This document shows positions 18,308 to 26,890 of a stretch of DNA of 64,000 nt, piece after piece (the first letter of the stretch is position 1; each line of letters begins with the position of its first letter). The position numbers and the translations under genes were made by a program. The notes beneath the pieces were generated by a model that worked only from the letters and a program-made list of their open reading frames with translations, was not told the DNA's origin and did no database searches. The stretch is from Burkholderia sp. Bp8992 (GTDB taxonomy: Bacteria; Pseudomonadota; Gammaproteobacteria; Burkholderiales; Burkholderiaceae): contig NZ_QTQI01000028.1 in assembly GCF_003853705.1 (NCBI RefSeq), positions 1-64,000 of the forward strand, in the 5' to 3' direction.

Positions 18308-18811
18308 ATGTTCACGCTGTCCAACGACCCCAACGCCTCCAAGGCCGATCAATACGCGACGCTCGTCGAGCAGGCGCGCGCGCTCGTCGAGTCGGAACGC
18401 GACCTGACGGCAAACGCGGCGAATTTCTCCGCGCTCGTCTATCACTCGCTCGATCGCCTCAACTGGGCCGGTTTCTACTTCTTCGACGGCACCGAGCTCG
18501 TCGTCGGCCCGTTCCAGGGCAAGCCCGCCTGCGTGCGCATCGCGCTCGGCAAGGGCGTGTGCGGCACGGCCGCGCGGACGCGCGAGACGCAGGTCGTGCG
18601 CGACGTGCATGAATTTCCCGGCCATATCGCGTGCGACGCGGCCTCGGAATCGGAGATCGTCGTCCCGCTGGTGGCCGGCGACGGCACGCTGATCGGCGTG
18701 TGGGACGTCGATAGCCCGGTCGCCGCGCGCTTCGACGACGAGGACCGCAAAGGCATGGAAGCGCTGTGCCGCGTATTCGTCGAACACGCGTGGCAGAAGG
18801 CGCGCGGCTGA
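18308..18811 (+). CDS. msrC: free methionine-(R)-sulfoxide reductase (GAF domain)
   Basis: A 167-residue single GAF-domain enzyme reducing free Met-(R)-sulfoxide in the cytosol. The three family cysteines are present at C75 (ACVRIALG), C85 (KGVCGTA) and C109 (HIACDA); their spacing of 10 and 24 residues is exactly that of E. coli YebR (84, 94, 118). WAGFYFF and GVWDVDSP are also family landmarks. ATG 18308 is chosen as the conserved start. It sits between a LysR gene and a terminator, so it may be the second gene after lysR or be transcribed alone. Confidence 0.93.
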   Translation: MFTLSNDPNASKADQYATLVEQARALVESERDLTANAANFSALVYHSLDRLNWAGFYFFDGTELVVGPFQGKPACVRIALGKGVCGTAARTRETQVVRDVHEFPGHIACDAASESEIVVPLVAGDGTLIGVWDVDSPVAARFDDEDRKGMEALCRVFVEHAWQKARG

Positions 18812-18840
18812 GCCTCCCCGCACCGTTCGCCGCACACGAC

Positions 18841-18866
18841 ACGGGCCCCGCGAAGGGGCCCGTTTC
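18841..18866 (+). terminator. terminator after the methionine sulfoxide reductase gene
   Basis: Perfect 9-bp stem ACGGGCCCC/GGGGCCCGT (loop GCGAA) followed by TTTCATT; 29 bp past the stop codon and also between two convergent genes. Confidence 0.8.
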
Positions 18867-18905
18867 ATTGCAGCGCTGCGCCGCCGCGTGCGGCGGCTGC
18901 CGGCG

Positions 18906-19712
18906 TCAGGCCGCGTGCGTGCCCGACAGCGCCGCAAACGCCTGCGGCTTCGCGTCCTCGGTCAGCACCTCGAAGCCCGTTTCCGTCACCACGACCATGT
19001 GCTCCCATTGCGCGGACAGCGAATGGTCCTTCGTGACGACCGTCCAGCCGTCGGCCAGCACGCGCGTGTCGCGCTTGCCCGCGTTGAGCATCGGCTCGAT
19101 CGTAAAGATCATCCCCGGCCGCAGCGGCACGCCGGTGCCCGGGCGGCCGTAGTGCAGCACCTGCGGCTCGTCGTGATAGACGTCGCCGATGCCGTGCCCG
19201 CAATACTCGCGCACCACGCTGAACCCTTCTCGATGCGCGACCTGCTGGATCGCATAGCCGACGTCGCCGAGCGTCGCACCCGGACGCACCGCGCGGATGC
19301 CCGCGTGCATCGCCTCGTAGGTCGCCGCGACGAGGCGCCGCGCGAGTTCGTTCGGTTCGCCGACGAAATACATGCGGCTCGTGTCGCCGAACCAGCCGTC
19401 CTTGATCACCGCGATGTCGAGGTTCACGATGTCGCCGTCGCGCATCGGCCGCGACGTCGGAATGCCGTGACAGACCACGTGGTTGACCGACGTGCACAGC
19501 GTCTTCGGATAGCCGTGGTAACCGATGTTCGCGGGAATCGCGCCGAGTTCGTCGACGATGTATTCGCGGCAGCGCGCATCCAGCTCGTCGGTGGTCACGC
19601 CCGGCTTCACGTGCTCGGTGATCATCGTCAGCACCTGCGACGCGAGCTTCGCGGCTTCGCGCGACTTGGCGATTTCCGCGGCGCCGCGGATCGGGATGTC
19701 TCGCCTCGCCAT
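18906..19712 (-). CDS. map: methionine aminopeptidase, type I
   Basis: A 268-residue metalloprotease that removes the initiator Met from nascent proteins. The pita-bread fold's five metal ligands are evident in NLDIAVIKDGWFGDTSR (two Asp), CGHGIGD (His), FTIEPML (Glu) and QWEHMVVV (Glu). The start codon overlaps the stop of the ParD-like gene (TAATG), so translation is coupled. Burkholderia have more than one map gene; the rpsB-linked copy would be the principal one, and this may be a second isozyme. Confidence 0.96.
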   Translation of the reverse strand: MARRDIPIRGAAEIAKSREAAKLASQVLTMITEHVKPGVTTDELDARCREYIVDELGAIPANIGYHGYPKTLCTSVNHVVCHGIPTSRPMRDGDIVNLDIAVIKDGWFGDTSRMYFVGEPNELARRLVAATYEAMHAGIRAVRPGATLGDVGYAIQQVAHREGFSVVREYCGHGIGDVYHDEPQVLHYGRPGTGVPLRPGMIFTIEPMLNAGKRDTRVLADGWTVVTKDHSLSAQWEHMVVVTETGFEVLTEDAKPQAFAALSGTHAA

Positions 19713-19948
19713 TACGCCACCTGCTCGATATGCTGCGCGACCGGCTCCGCCGGCCCCACGTCACCGCCCCGCGCTTCTGCCTCGATCAACATCTTGCAGA
19801 TGTCGCCGTAGGACAGCGCCGGGTTGAGTTCCGCCAGCATCCCGACGCGCAGCCAGTGTTCGGCCTGCGCGTTGATCGAACGGCTCAGCGCCGTGCTCGT
19901 CGAGCGCAGCCGTTCATGCATGTGCTCGGAAATCTTGATGATACCCAT
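19712..19948 (-). CDS. ParD-like small protein
   Basis: A 78-residue protein with an RHH-like start (IIKISEHMHERLRSTSTALSRSINAQAEHWLRVGML) and an acidic tail, matching the ParD-like family of predicted type II antitoxins. The start at 19948 gives the canonical N-terminus; GGGGAT precedes it. There is no ParE-like toxin on either side; the partner in the operon is map, whose start overlaps this stop. So an antitoxin role is doubtful, and it may be an autoregulator or RNA/DNA-binding helper of map. Confidence 0.82.
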   Translation of the reverse strand: MGIIKISEHMHERLRSTSTALSRSINAQAEHWLRVGMLAELNPALSYGDICKMLIEAEARGGDVGPAEPVAQHIEQVA

Positions 19949-20059
19949 ATATCCCCAATTAAACGAAACGTAGCTATTTCGTATATTACGCCGCGTGCGC
20001 CGGTCGGGCAAGCCGTCCGCGTCCCGCCTCCCCCCTTCGGCCAGCCGCCTCGAATGCCG

Positions 20060-20090
20060 TTGACATCGAATTCCAGTTTGCTGGAAAATA
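20060..20090 (+). promoter_or_regulatory. promoter with palindromic operator for the XRE-cupin gene
   Basis: TTGACA at 20060-20065 is followed by a perfect inverted repeat TTCCAG-TTTG-CTGGAA at 20071-20086 and a weak -10, AAAATA, at 20085-20090. The palindrome lies between the promoter elements and ends 13 bp before the regulator's own ATG, a classic place for autorepression. Confidence 0.65.
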
Positions 20091-20098
20091 AATCCATC

Positions 20099-20722
20099 AT
20101 GAAAGAATCAACGATCACCGCGGCCGACGACACCGGTATCAACGAGCGCATCGCGCGGCGCGTGCGCGACCTGCGCACCGTTCGAGGCTACACGCTCGAT
20201 GCGCTGGCCGCGCGCTCCGGCGTCAGCCGTTCGATGATCTCGCTCATCGAACGTGCATCGGCCAGCCCGACGGCCGTCGTGCTCGACAAGCTCGCGGCCG
20301 GCCTTGGCGTGTCGCTGGCCGGACTGTTCGGCGGCGACCAGGCCGACACGCCCGTGCAGCCGCTGTCCCGGCGTGCGCAGCAGGCCGAGTGGCGCGATCC
20401 GGCGTCCGGCTATGTGCGGCGCAACCTCTCCCCGGCCGGCTGGCCGTCGCCGATCCAGCTCGTCGAAGTCGATTTCCCGCCCGGCGCGCGCGTCGCGTAC
20501 GACAGCGGTGGGCGCGAAAGCGCGCTGCATCAGCAGGTGTGGGTCGTCAGCGGCCGCGTCGACGTCACGTTCGGCGATGCGCTTCACGAACTTCACGAAG
20601 GCGACTGCCTGGCCATGCGGCTCGACCAGCCGCTGATCTTCAGCAATCCGTCACCGCATCCCGCACGCTATGTCGTCGTGATCTGCGATGCGTCCGCCGC
20701 TGCCGGCGTGCGGAGCGCGTAA
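20099..20722 (+). CDS. XRE-family regulator with C-terminal cupin
   Basis: A 207-residue protein with a HTH_3 domain (about 17-75: RVRDLRTVRGYTLDALAARS, SRSMISLIERASASPT) and a C-terminal cupin_2 domain (about 120-195: QVWVVSGRVDVTF, HELHEGDCLAM). Such proteins sense a small ligand and repress nearby genes. Start 20099 has a strong promoter-operator just upstream. A GNAT acetyltransferase follows 46 bp downstream in the same direction and is the likely target. Confidence 0.9.
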   Translation: MKESTITAADDTGINERIARRVRDLRTVRGYTLDALAARSGVSRSMISLIERASASPTAVVLDKLAAGLGVSLAGLFGGDQADTPVQPLSRRAQQAEWRDPASGYVRRNLSPAGWPSPIQLVEVDFPPGARVAYDSGGRESALHQQVWVVSGRVDVTFGDALHELHEGDCLAMRLDQPLIFSNPSPHPARYVVVICDASAAAGVRSA

Positions 20723-20768
20723 TGCACGCGTCGTGCGCATGCCCCGTTCAACATCACCAGGAACCCGT

Positions 20769-21317
20769 ATGAATTCCCCGAAACAGCACGACGACGTGCG
20801 CCTGATCGATTGCAGCGAGGCCGAGCACGCGGCGGCCATCCTCGCGATCCTGAACGACGCGATCGCGAACTCGACCGCGCTGTACGACTACCGGCCGCGT
20901 CCGCCGGAAGCGATGGTCACGTGGTTCGCGACGAAGCGCGCGGGCGGGTTTCCGGTCGTCGGCGCCGTCGACGAAGCGGGCACGCTGCTCGGTTTCGCGA
21001 GCTGGGGCACGTTCCGCGCGTTCCCCGCGTTCAAGTACACGGTCGAACACAGCGTCTATGTGCGCAGCGACCAGCGCGGTCGCGGGCTCGGCGAGCTGCT
21101 GCTGCGCGAAGTCGTCCGGCGTGCGCGCGACGCGCAGGTGCACGTGCTGGTCGGCTGCATCGACGCGACCAATGCCGGGAGCATCGCACTGCATACGAAA
21201 CTGGGATTCGTGCACGCGGGCACGATCACGGAGGCGGGATTCAAGTTCGGCCGCTGGCTCGATGCGGCGTTCTATCAGTTGAAGCTCGAGACGCCGGCGC
21301 AGCCGGTGGATGGCTGA
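20769..21317 (+). CDS. GNAT acetyltransferase, phosphinothricin-acetyltransferase-like
   Basis: A 182-residue GNAT enzyme resembling Pat/MddA proteins, which acetylate amino-acid analogues such as phosphinothricin or methionine sulfoximine. Landmarks are ILNDAIANSTALYDYRPRP, the core YTVEHSVYVRSDQRGRGLG with the acetyl-CoA loop, and the late LHTKLGFVHAGTITEAGFKFGRW motif typical of this subgroup. Start 20769 matches the family N-terminus. It follows the XRE-cupin regulator gene, which probably controls it. The real substrate is untested. Confidence 0.9.
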   Translation: MNSPKQHDDVRLIDCSEAEHAAAILAILNDAIANSTALYDYRPRPPEAMVTWFATKRAGGFPVVGAVDEAGTLLGFASWGTFRAFPAFKYTVEHSVYVRSDQRGRGLGELLLREVVRRARDAQVHVLVGCIDATNAGSIALHTKLGFVHAGTITEAGFKFGRWLDAAFYQLKLETPAQPVDG

Positions 21318-21371
21318 TCGACCGGAGGCCGTCGCATGCGCGATGCACGGCGGCCGCAAAGCAACGCTGAA

Positions 21372-21403
21372 AAAAGAAAAGCCCCGCCGAAGCGGGGCTT
21401 TTT
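21372..21403. terminator. bidirectional terminator between the acetyltransferase and tRNA-Cys
   Basis: Stem AAGCCCCGC/GCGGGGCTT (loop CGAA region), with T5 on the plus side and, on the minus strand, TTTTCTTTTTT. It ends both the acetyltransferase transcript and the tRNA transcript. Confidence 0.93.
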
Positions 21404-21404
21404 C

Positions 21405-21478
21405 TGGAGGCGCGAGCCGGAGTCGAACCGGCCTAAACGGCTTTGCAGGCCGCTGCATAACCGCTTTGCTATCGCGCC
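21405..21478 (-). tRNA. tRNA-Cys (GCA)
   Basis: A 74-nt minus-strand cloverleaf with encoded CCA (21405-21407). The acceptor stem GGCGCGA/TCGCGCC pairs fully, the anticodon loop reads CTGCAAA giving GCA, and the T arm has GGTTCGACTCC. It lies downstream of two tRNA-Gly genes on the same strand, after an intervening hairpin. Confidence 0.97.
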
Positions 21479-21545
21479 AAAAGCGGACTGTCCGGATGCC
21501 GTGAGGCAAGCGACAGATTCTTATTCGAGGACCGGGGGTCCATCA

Positions 21546-21570
21546 AATAAAAAGGGAAGCTTGGCTTCCC
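21546..21570 (-). terminator. terminator between tRNA-Gly and tRNA-Cys
   Basis: Stem GGGAAGC/GCTTCCC with loop TTG at 21554-21570; on the minus strand a TTTTTATTT tract follows. It lies 8 bp after the 3' end of the second tRNA-Gly, so tRNA-Cys may depend on read-through or its own promoter. Confidence 0.8.
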
Positions 21571-21577
21571 CATTACT

Positions 21578-21653
21578 TGGAGCGGGAGACGAGTCTCGAA
21601 CTCGCGACCTCAACCTTGGCAAGGTTGCGCTCTACCAACTGAGCTACTCCCGC
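21578..21653 (-). tRNA. tRNA-Gly (GCC), second copy
   Basis: A 76-nt minus-strand tRNA with encoded CCA. Acceptor GCGGGAG/CTCCCGC, D arm AGCTCAGTTGGTAGAGC, anticodon loop TTGCCAA (GCC). Identical in sequence to the neighbouring copy at 21706-21781. Confidence 0.97.
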
Positions 21654-21705
21654 ATTGTCCTGCATCTGCAGCGCTTCGCCGACCAACACGCTGCCAGAAA
21701 AAATC

Positions 21706-21781
21706 TGGAGCGGGAGACGAGTCTCGAACTCGCGACCTCAACCTTGGCAAGGTTGCGCTCTACCAACTGAGCTACTCCCGC
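21706..21781 (-). tRNA. tRNA-Gly (GCC), first copy
   Basis: A 76-nt minus-strand tRNA with CCA encoded, identical to the copy 52 bp downstream. It lies 145 bp after the pgsA stop on the same strand and may be processed from the uvrC-pgsA transcript or start from its own promoter in 21782-21926. Confidence 0.97.
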
Positions 21782-21926
21782 GTATTGCTGCGCTACTGCT
21801 TCCCCGTCACACACTTACTTCGTCGTGCAGCGGAGAAGCGAGATTATGTCGAAGGCACATTCGTGTGTCAAGGGCTTTTCCAGCCCTTTTTACAAAAACT
21901 GCGTCGACCGATCGCGAGACGCCCCC

Positions 21927-22514
21927 TCACGCACCACCGCGCTCACGAATCTGCGGCCATGCGAGCTTCATGTAGTACAGCATCGACCAGATCGTCAGCA
22001 CCGCCGCGAGATACATCAGCCACTCGCCCCACACGCGCGTGTCGATCGTCACGACGCCGAGCGGCAGCGGCCCGTAGAACAGCAACATCGGGATCGCGAC
22101 CATCTGGCACGCGGTCTTGAACTTGCCGAGCTGGTTCACCGCGACGCTCTTCGACGCGCCGATCTGCGCCATCCACTCACGCAGCGCCGAAATCGCGATC
22201 TCGCGACCGACGATCACGAGCGCGATTGCCGCGTCGACCCGCGAAATCTGCACGAGGATCAGCAGCGCGGCCGTCACCATCAGCTTGTCCGCCACCGGAT
22301 CGAGAAAGGCGCCGAACGACGACGTCTGGTTCCACTTGCGTGCGAGATAGCCGTCGAACCAGTCGGTCAGCGCCGCGAGGATGAAGATCGCCGCCGCCGC
22401 GAGATTGCGGTGCGCGCCGCCCATCACCGTGTCCGGCAGATAGAACACGCCGACGACGAGCGGAATCAGCACGATCCGTACCCACGTCAGGAAAATCGGG
22501 AAATTGAACGGCAT
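21927..22514 (-). CDS. pgsA: CDP-diacylglycerol-glycerol-3-phosphate 3-phosphatidyltransferase
   Basis: A 195-residue inner-membrane enzyme making phosphatidylglycerol phosphate, the committed step to phosphatidylglycerol and cardiolipin. The CDP-alcohol phosphotransferase signature D-x2-D-G-x2-A-R-x8-G-x3-D-x3-D is complete from DWFDGYLAR to LDPVADK (about residues 50-76), and about five or six helices surround it. Start 22514 gives the usual MPFNFPIFLTWVRI N-terminus. It follows uvrC, the order common in Proteobacteria. Confidence 0.95.
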   Translation of the reverse strand: MPFNFPIFLTWVRIVLIPLVVGVFYLPDTVMGGAHRNLAAAAIFILAALTDWFDGYLARKWNQTSSFGAFLDPVADKLMVTAALLILVQISRVDAAIALVIVGREIAISALREWMAQIGASKSVAVNQLGKFKTACQMVAIPMLLFYGPLPLGVVTIDTRVWGEWLMYLAAVLTIWSMLYYMKLAWPQIRERGGA

Positions 22515-22622
22515 GGCATGCGGGACAGTAAAGGATTCGCAATTGTGCCGTGTCGACCGGCCTGCCACAAGAACGCGACAAAGCGCTCACGGCAGCCGGC
22601 CGCACGGCCATGTCAGTGAAGC

Positions 22623-24665
22623 TCAGTGAAGCTGCCTGTAGATCTGTTCGGCGAGTGCGTGCGAGATGCCTTCGACGCTCGCGAGCTCCTCGACGCTCGC
22701 GGCCACCACGCCGCGCAATCCGCCGAACCGCGCGAGCAGCCGCTGCCGGCGCTTCGCGCCGACGCCTTCGAGCTCCTCGAGCCGCGACGTCTGGCGCGCC
22801 TTCGCCCGCTTCGCCCGCATGCCGGTGATCGCGAAGCGGTGCGCCTCGTCGCGGATCTGCGCGACGAGCATCAGCGCGGCGCTCTCCTTGCCGAGTTCGA
22901 GCGGCGCGCGGCCGTCCGCGAACACGAGCGTCTCGAGGCCGACCTTGCGCCCCTCGCCTTTCGCGACGCCGACCAGCATCGACGTGTCGAGCCCCAGCTC
23001 GGTGAAGACCTGGCGCGCGATTTCGACCTGACCCTTGCCGCCGTCGATCAGCACGATGTTCGGCAGCAGGCTCGACGCCTCGGCCTGGCGCGTCGACTCG
23101 CCGTCGATACCGGCCGCTTCGTCCACCGCGGCCGCCTGTGCGGCCTGCTCGACCATCTTCTCGTAGCGGCGCGTGAGCACCTGCCGCATCGCCGCGTAGT
23201 CGTCGCCCGGCGTGATGCCCGTGATGTTGTAGCGGCGGTACTCGCCCGACTGCATCTTGTGATGGTGGTAGACGACGCACGACGCCTGCGTCGCCTCGCC
23301 CATCGTGTGGCTGATGTCGAAGCACTCGATCCGCAGCGTCGCGAGGTCGTCGCAGTCGTAGCCGAGCGTTTCCGCCAGCGCGCGCGTACGCGCCTGCTGC
23401 GAGCCCTGTTCGGACAGCAGCCGCATGAGCGCGATCTGCGCATTCTGTTCGGCCATCGACAGCCACGCACGCCGCTGCCCCTGCGGCTGCCGCACCAGCG
23501 ACACCTTGTGGCCGGCCTGTTCCGACAGCAGTTCGAGCAGGTCGCGGCTCGCGGGCGCATGGCTGACGACGAGCACCGGCGGCACGCGGTTGCCGAGATA
23601 GTGCTGCGCGATGAACGCGTCGAGCACCTCGGCCTCGACCGACGCCGCCGCGCCGCCGCGCGCGCTGCCGGCTTCTTCCGCGGGCTGGTCGGGCACCGCC
23701 GCGACAGTCGCGCCGGTTGCATCGGCCGCTTCCGACGCTTCGGCCTCGTCGCCCAGACCGCCTTCGGCCAGCGTCAGTGCACTTTCGACGTGCGTCGGGA
23801 AATACGCCTTGTCGCCGAGATGCCGGCCGCCGCGCACCATCGCGAGATTCACGCACACGCGCCCGCCCTGCGCGACGACGGCGAGAATGTCGACGTCGCT
23901 GTCGCTGCCGACCTCGATCGCCTGCTGGTGCAGCACCGTCGCGAGCGAACTCATCTGGTTGCGCACGGCCGCCGCCTGCTCGAATTTCAGCTCGGCCGCG
24001 AACGCGTGCATCTTCTGCTCGAGCTCCTTCATCACTTCGGACTGCCGGCCGAGCAGGAACCGCGCGGCGTTCGACACGTCGACCGCGTAATCCTCGCCGG
24101 AGATCGCGCCGACGCACGGCGCCGTGCAGCGCCCGATCTGGTGCAGCAGGCACGGCCGCGTGCGGTTGTTGAAGACCGAATCCTCGCAGGTCCGCAACTG
24201 GAACACGCGCTGCAGGATCTGGATGCTCTCGCGCACGGCCCACGCGCTCGGGAACGGCCCGAAATACTGGTTCTGCTTGTCGACCGACCCGCGGTAGTAG
24301 GCCATCCGCGGAAAGCGGTGCGCGGTGAGCTTCAGGTACGGGTACGACTTGTCGTCGCGAAACAGGATGTTGTAGCGCGGCGCGAGCGCCTTGATCAGGT
24401 TGTTCTCGAGCAGCAGCGCCTCAGCTTCCGAGCGCGTGACGGTCGTCTCGATGCGCGCGATGCGCGTGACCATCATCGCGATGCGCGGCGACAGCTGGGT
24501 CTTCGTGAAATAGCTCGATACGCGCTTCTTCAGGTCGCGCGCCTTGCCGACATACAGCACGGCGCCCGCCGCATCGTAATAACGATAGACACCGGGCATG
24601 TGCGGCAACTGCGCGAGGATCTTCTTCGGTTCGAACGGGGTATCGGAGGCTTCTGGGGCTGTCAT
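22623..24665 (-). CDS. uvrC: excinuclease ABC subunit C
   Basis: A 680-residue nucleotide-excision-repair nuclease that makes both incisions with UvrB. Domains in order: GIY-YIG nuclease ([21 protein letters not shown], about 18-95), a Cys-rich linker ([15 protein letters not shown]), UVR domain (about 205-240), the RNase H-like second nuclease (about 385-560, with IDGGKGQ) and tandem helix-hairpin-helix (about 610-680). It is about 70 residues longer than E. coli UvrC (610), mostly from an Ala/Glu-rich insertion around 295-345. Upstream gene of pgsA. Confidence 0.97.
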   Translation of the reverse strand: MTAPEASDTPFEPKKILAQLPHMPGVYRYYDAAGAVLYVGKARDLKKRVSSYFTKTQLSPRIAMMVTRIARIETTVTRSEAEALLLENNLIKALAPRYNILFRDDKSYPYLKLTAHRFPRMAYYRGSVDKQNQYFGPFPSAWAVRESIQILQRVFQLRTCEDSVFNNRTRPCLLHQIGRCTAPCVGAISGEDYAVDVSNAARFLLGRQSEVMKELEQKMHAFAAELKFEQAAAVRNQMSSLATVLHQQAIEVGSDSDVDILAVVAQGGRVCVNLAMVRGGRHLGDKAYFPTHVESALTLAEGGLGDEAEASEAADATGATVAAVPDQPAEEAGSARGGAAASVEAEVLDAFIAQHYLGNRVPPVLVVSHAPASRDLLELLSEQAGHKVSLVRQPQGQRRAWLSMAEQNAQIALMRLLSEQGSQQARTRALAETLGYDCDDLATLRIECFDISHTMGEATQASCVVYHHHKMQSGEYRRYNITGITPGDDYAAMRQVLTRRYEKMVEQAAQAAAVDEAAGIDGESTRQAEASSLLPNIVLIDGGKGQVEIARQVFTELGLDTSMLVGVAKGEGRKVGLETLVFADGRAPLELGKESAALMLVAQIRDEAHRFAITGMRAKRAKARQTSRLEELEGVGAKRRQRLLARFGGLRGVVAASVEELASVEGISHALAEQIYRQLH

Positions 24666-24741
24666 GCGTGATCCGGGCGCCTTGTAACGCGGAACGGGTC
24701 CATTAGAATCGCCAGTTTAGAGCATTCACCGGCCCGCTTCG

Positions 24742-25935
24742 ATGCCACGCACCACCGCTGCCCCACTCCCCGCCGCGCCGCTCGCGCCGGGCGAACCGAT
24801 CGCCTGCGACCTCTTCTGCACCGTCATCGACAATTTCGGCGACATCGGCGTGTGCTGGCGCGTCGCGCGCCAGCTCGCACACGAGCACGGCTGGCAGGTT
24901 CGGCTGTTCGTCGACGACCTGCGCACGTTCGCACGCCTGCTGCCGGCGGTCGACCCCGACGCCGGGCGGCAGACGGTCGACACGATCGTGATCGAGCACT
25001 GGCATGCGGAAGTCGGCGACGCGCTGGAGATCGCCGATGTCGTGATCGAGGCGTTCGCGTGCGAGCTGCCCGGCGCGTATCTCGCGGCGATGGCGCGCCG
25101 CGAGCGCCGCCCCGTGTGGATCAACCTCGAATACCTGAGCGCCGAGGACTGGGTCGCCGATTTCCATCTGCGGCCGTCGCCCCATCCGCGCTACCCGCTG
25201 CTGAAGACGTTCTTTTTCCCGGGCCTGTCGGCCGGCACGGGCGGCGTGCCGAAGGAGCACGACCTCGACGCGCGCCGGACGGCCTTCGATACCGACACCG
25301 CGGCGCGCGCCGCGTGGTGGCAGCGCGCGACCGGCGGCGCGCCGCCGGCGCCCGGCACGACGGTCGTCAGCCTGTTCGCGTACGAGAACCCGGCCGTCGA
25401 CGCGCTGCTCGCGCAATGGCGCGACGGCCCGTCGCCGGTCGTCGCGCTCGTGCCGGCCGGCCGCCTGTCGCCGGCCGTCGCGCGCTTTTTCGGGGTCGAG
25501 TCGTTCGCGGCGGGCACCCACGCGCGCGCCGGCAATCTGGTCGCCCACGGGCTCGCATTCGTCCCGCAGGCCGACTACGATCCACTGCTGTGGGCGGCCG
25601 ACATCAATTTCGTGCGCGGCGAGGATTCGTTCGTCCGCGCGCAGTGGGCGCGCAAGCCGTTCGTATGGCACATCTACCCGCAGGCCGACGACGTGCACCT
25701 GCCGAAGCTCGACGCCGCGCTCGCACACCTGTCGGCCGGCCTCGCCGACGCGCCGCGCGCCGCGCTCGAGCGGTTCTGGCATGCGTGGAACGGCGCCGGC
25801 ACGCCCGACTGGGCCGATTTCTGGCAACACCGCGCCGCACTGGACGCGAATGCGGCCCGCTGGGCCGATGCGCTCGCGGCCGTCGGCGATCTCGCCGGAA
25901 AGCTGGCGGAATACGCAAAATCTCAGTTAAAATAA
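24742..25935 (+). CDS. earP: EF-P arginine rhamnosyltransferase
   Basis: A 397-residue GT-B glycosyltransferase (DUF2331 family) that transfers rhamnose from dTDP-rhamnose to Arg32 of elongation factor P. The donor-side N-terminal motif DNFGDIGVCWRVARQLA (about 30-46) holds the Asp residues needed for catalysis, and the C-terminal FVRGEDSFVRAQWARKPFVWH segment (about 290-310) binds the nucleotide. It lies 128 bp upstream of efp on the same strand, the usual earP-efp arrangement. dTDP-rhamnose comes from rml genes elsewhere. Confidence 0.96.
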   Translation: MPRTTAAPLPAAPLAPGEPIACDLFCTVIDNFGDIGVCWRVARQLAHEHGWQVRLFVDDLRTFARLLPAVDPDAGRQTVDTIVIEHWHAEVGDALEIADVVIEAFACELPGAYLAAMARRERRPVWINLEYLSAEDWVADFHLRPSPHPRYPLLKTFFFPGLSAGTGGVPKEHDLDARRTAFDTDTAARAAWWQRATGGAPPAPGTTVVSLFAYENPAVDALLAQWRDGPSPVVALVPAGRLSPAVARFFGVESFAAGTHARAGNLVAHGLAFVPQADYDPLLWAADINFVRGEDSFVRAQWARKPFVWHIYPQADDVHLPKLDAALAHLSAGLADAPRAALERFWHAWNGAGTPDWADFWQHRAALDANAARWADALAAVGDLAGKLAEYAKSQLK

Positions 25936-26063
25936 GCGGTTATCCGACGGCCGACCACGCAAGCGCTCGCTTTTGGCGCCCAACGGAACGCGTCTGCTTG
26001 CGCCGTCAGCCGTTGTGCAACGCTCAGGCACCTATTTATTTGATTTGATCAGGACAGTTTTTT

Positions 26064-26621
26064 ATGAAAACCGCACAGGAACTCCGCGTAGGCAACGTCG
26101 TGCAGATCGGCAACGATGCCTGGGTCATCGCCAAGGCCGAATACAACAAGTCGGGCCGTAACTCCGCCGTCGTCAAGATGAAGATGAAGAACCTGCTGAC
26201 GAACGCAGGTCAGGAATCGGTCTACAAGGCCGACGACAAGTTCGACGTCGTCGTGCTCGACCGCAAGGAAGTGACGTACTCGTACTTCGCCGATCCGATG
26301 TACGTGTTCATGGACGCCGACTACAACCAGTTCGAAGTCGAAGCCGAAATGATGGGCGAAGCGCTGAACTACCTCGAAGACGGCATGGCTTGCGAAGTCG
26401 TGTTCTACAACGAGAAGGCGATCTCGGTCGAACTGCCGACGGTCCTCGTTCGCGAAATCACCTATACGGAACCGGCCGTCAAGGGCGACACGTCGTCGGG
26501 CAAGGTGCTGAAGAACGCCAAGCTCGCAACGGGCTTCGAACTGCAAGTGCCGCTGTTCTGCAACACCGGCGACAAGATCGAAATCGATACGCGTACGAAC
26601 GAATACCGCAGCCGCGCGTAA
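26064..26621 (+). CDS. efp: elongation factor P, rhamnosylated type
   Basis: A 185-residue translation factor that rescues ribosomes stalled at polyproline. It has the N-terminal KOW-like domain with the loop KSGRNSAVV, so the modified residue is Arg32 rather than the Lys34 of E. coli, followed by two OB domains and the C-terminal signature [16 protein letters not shown]. Arg32 plus the adjacent earP define the rhamnosylation pathway and exclude EpmA-type lysylation. RNase E encoded in this window has many Pro-rich stretches that could depend on it. Confidence 0.98.
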   Translation: MKTAQELRVGNVVQIGNDAWVIAKAEYNKSGRNSAVVKMKMKNLLTNAGQESVYKADDKFDVVVLDRKEVTYSYFADPMYVFMDADYNQFEVEAEMMGEALNYLEDGMACEVVFYNEKAISVELPTVLVREITYTEPAVKGDTSSGKVLKNAKLATGFELQVPLFCNTGDKIEIDTRTNEYRSRA

Positions 26622-26647
26622 TCGTCAGCGATACCCGCATCGAACAA

Positions 26648-26669
26648 AGCGCCCTTCGGGGCGCTTTTT
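26648..26669 (+). terminator. terminator after efp
   Basis: Stem AGCGCCC/GGGCGCT with a TTCG tetraloop followed by T5; 26 bp past the efp stop. Confidence 0.95.
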
Positions 26670-26890
26670 GTTTGTCTGGCGCCAACAGCGGGCTGGGATC
26701 GAGCCGCATAAGAAGCACAAAATCCACCGGTAAAGATATTCAATTTGTATCATCGGTAACTGTTTTATAGCGCCAGAGAAATAATGAGCGTTCCGCGTTC
26801 GGCGGGGCATAAAATCAGTTTTTAATCTGACATGCGGCTGCGGCTCCGAAGGCCGACAGCCCGCCTCTCTTGACTCGACTCGCGTCCACC

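Noticed and set aside
18906-19948. Type II toxin-antitoxin module
   Set aside because: Only a ParD-like protein is present; the partner is clearly methionine aminopeptidase.
21405-21781. Genomic-island attachment site at the tRNA cluster
   Set aside because: No integrase, no direct repeat of a tRNA 3' end outside the genes, and flanking genes are core; the only repeat is the tRNA-Gly duplication itself.
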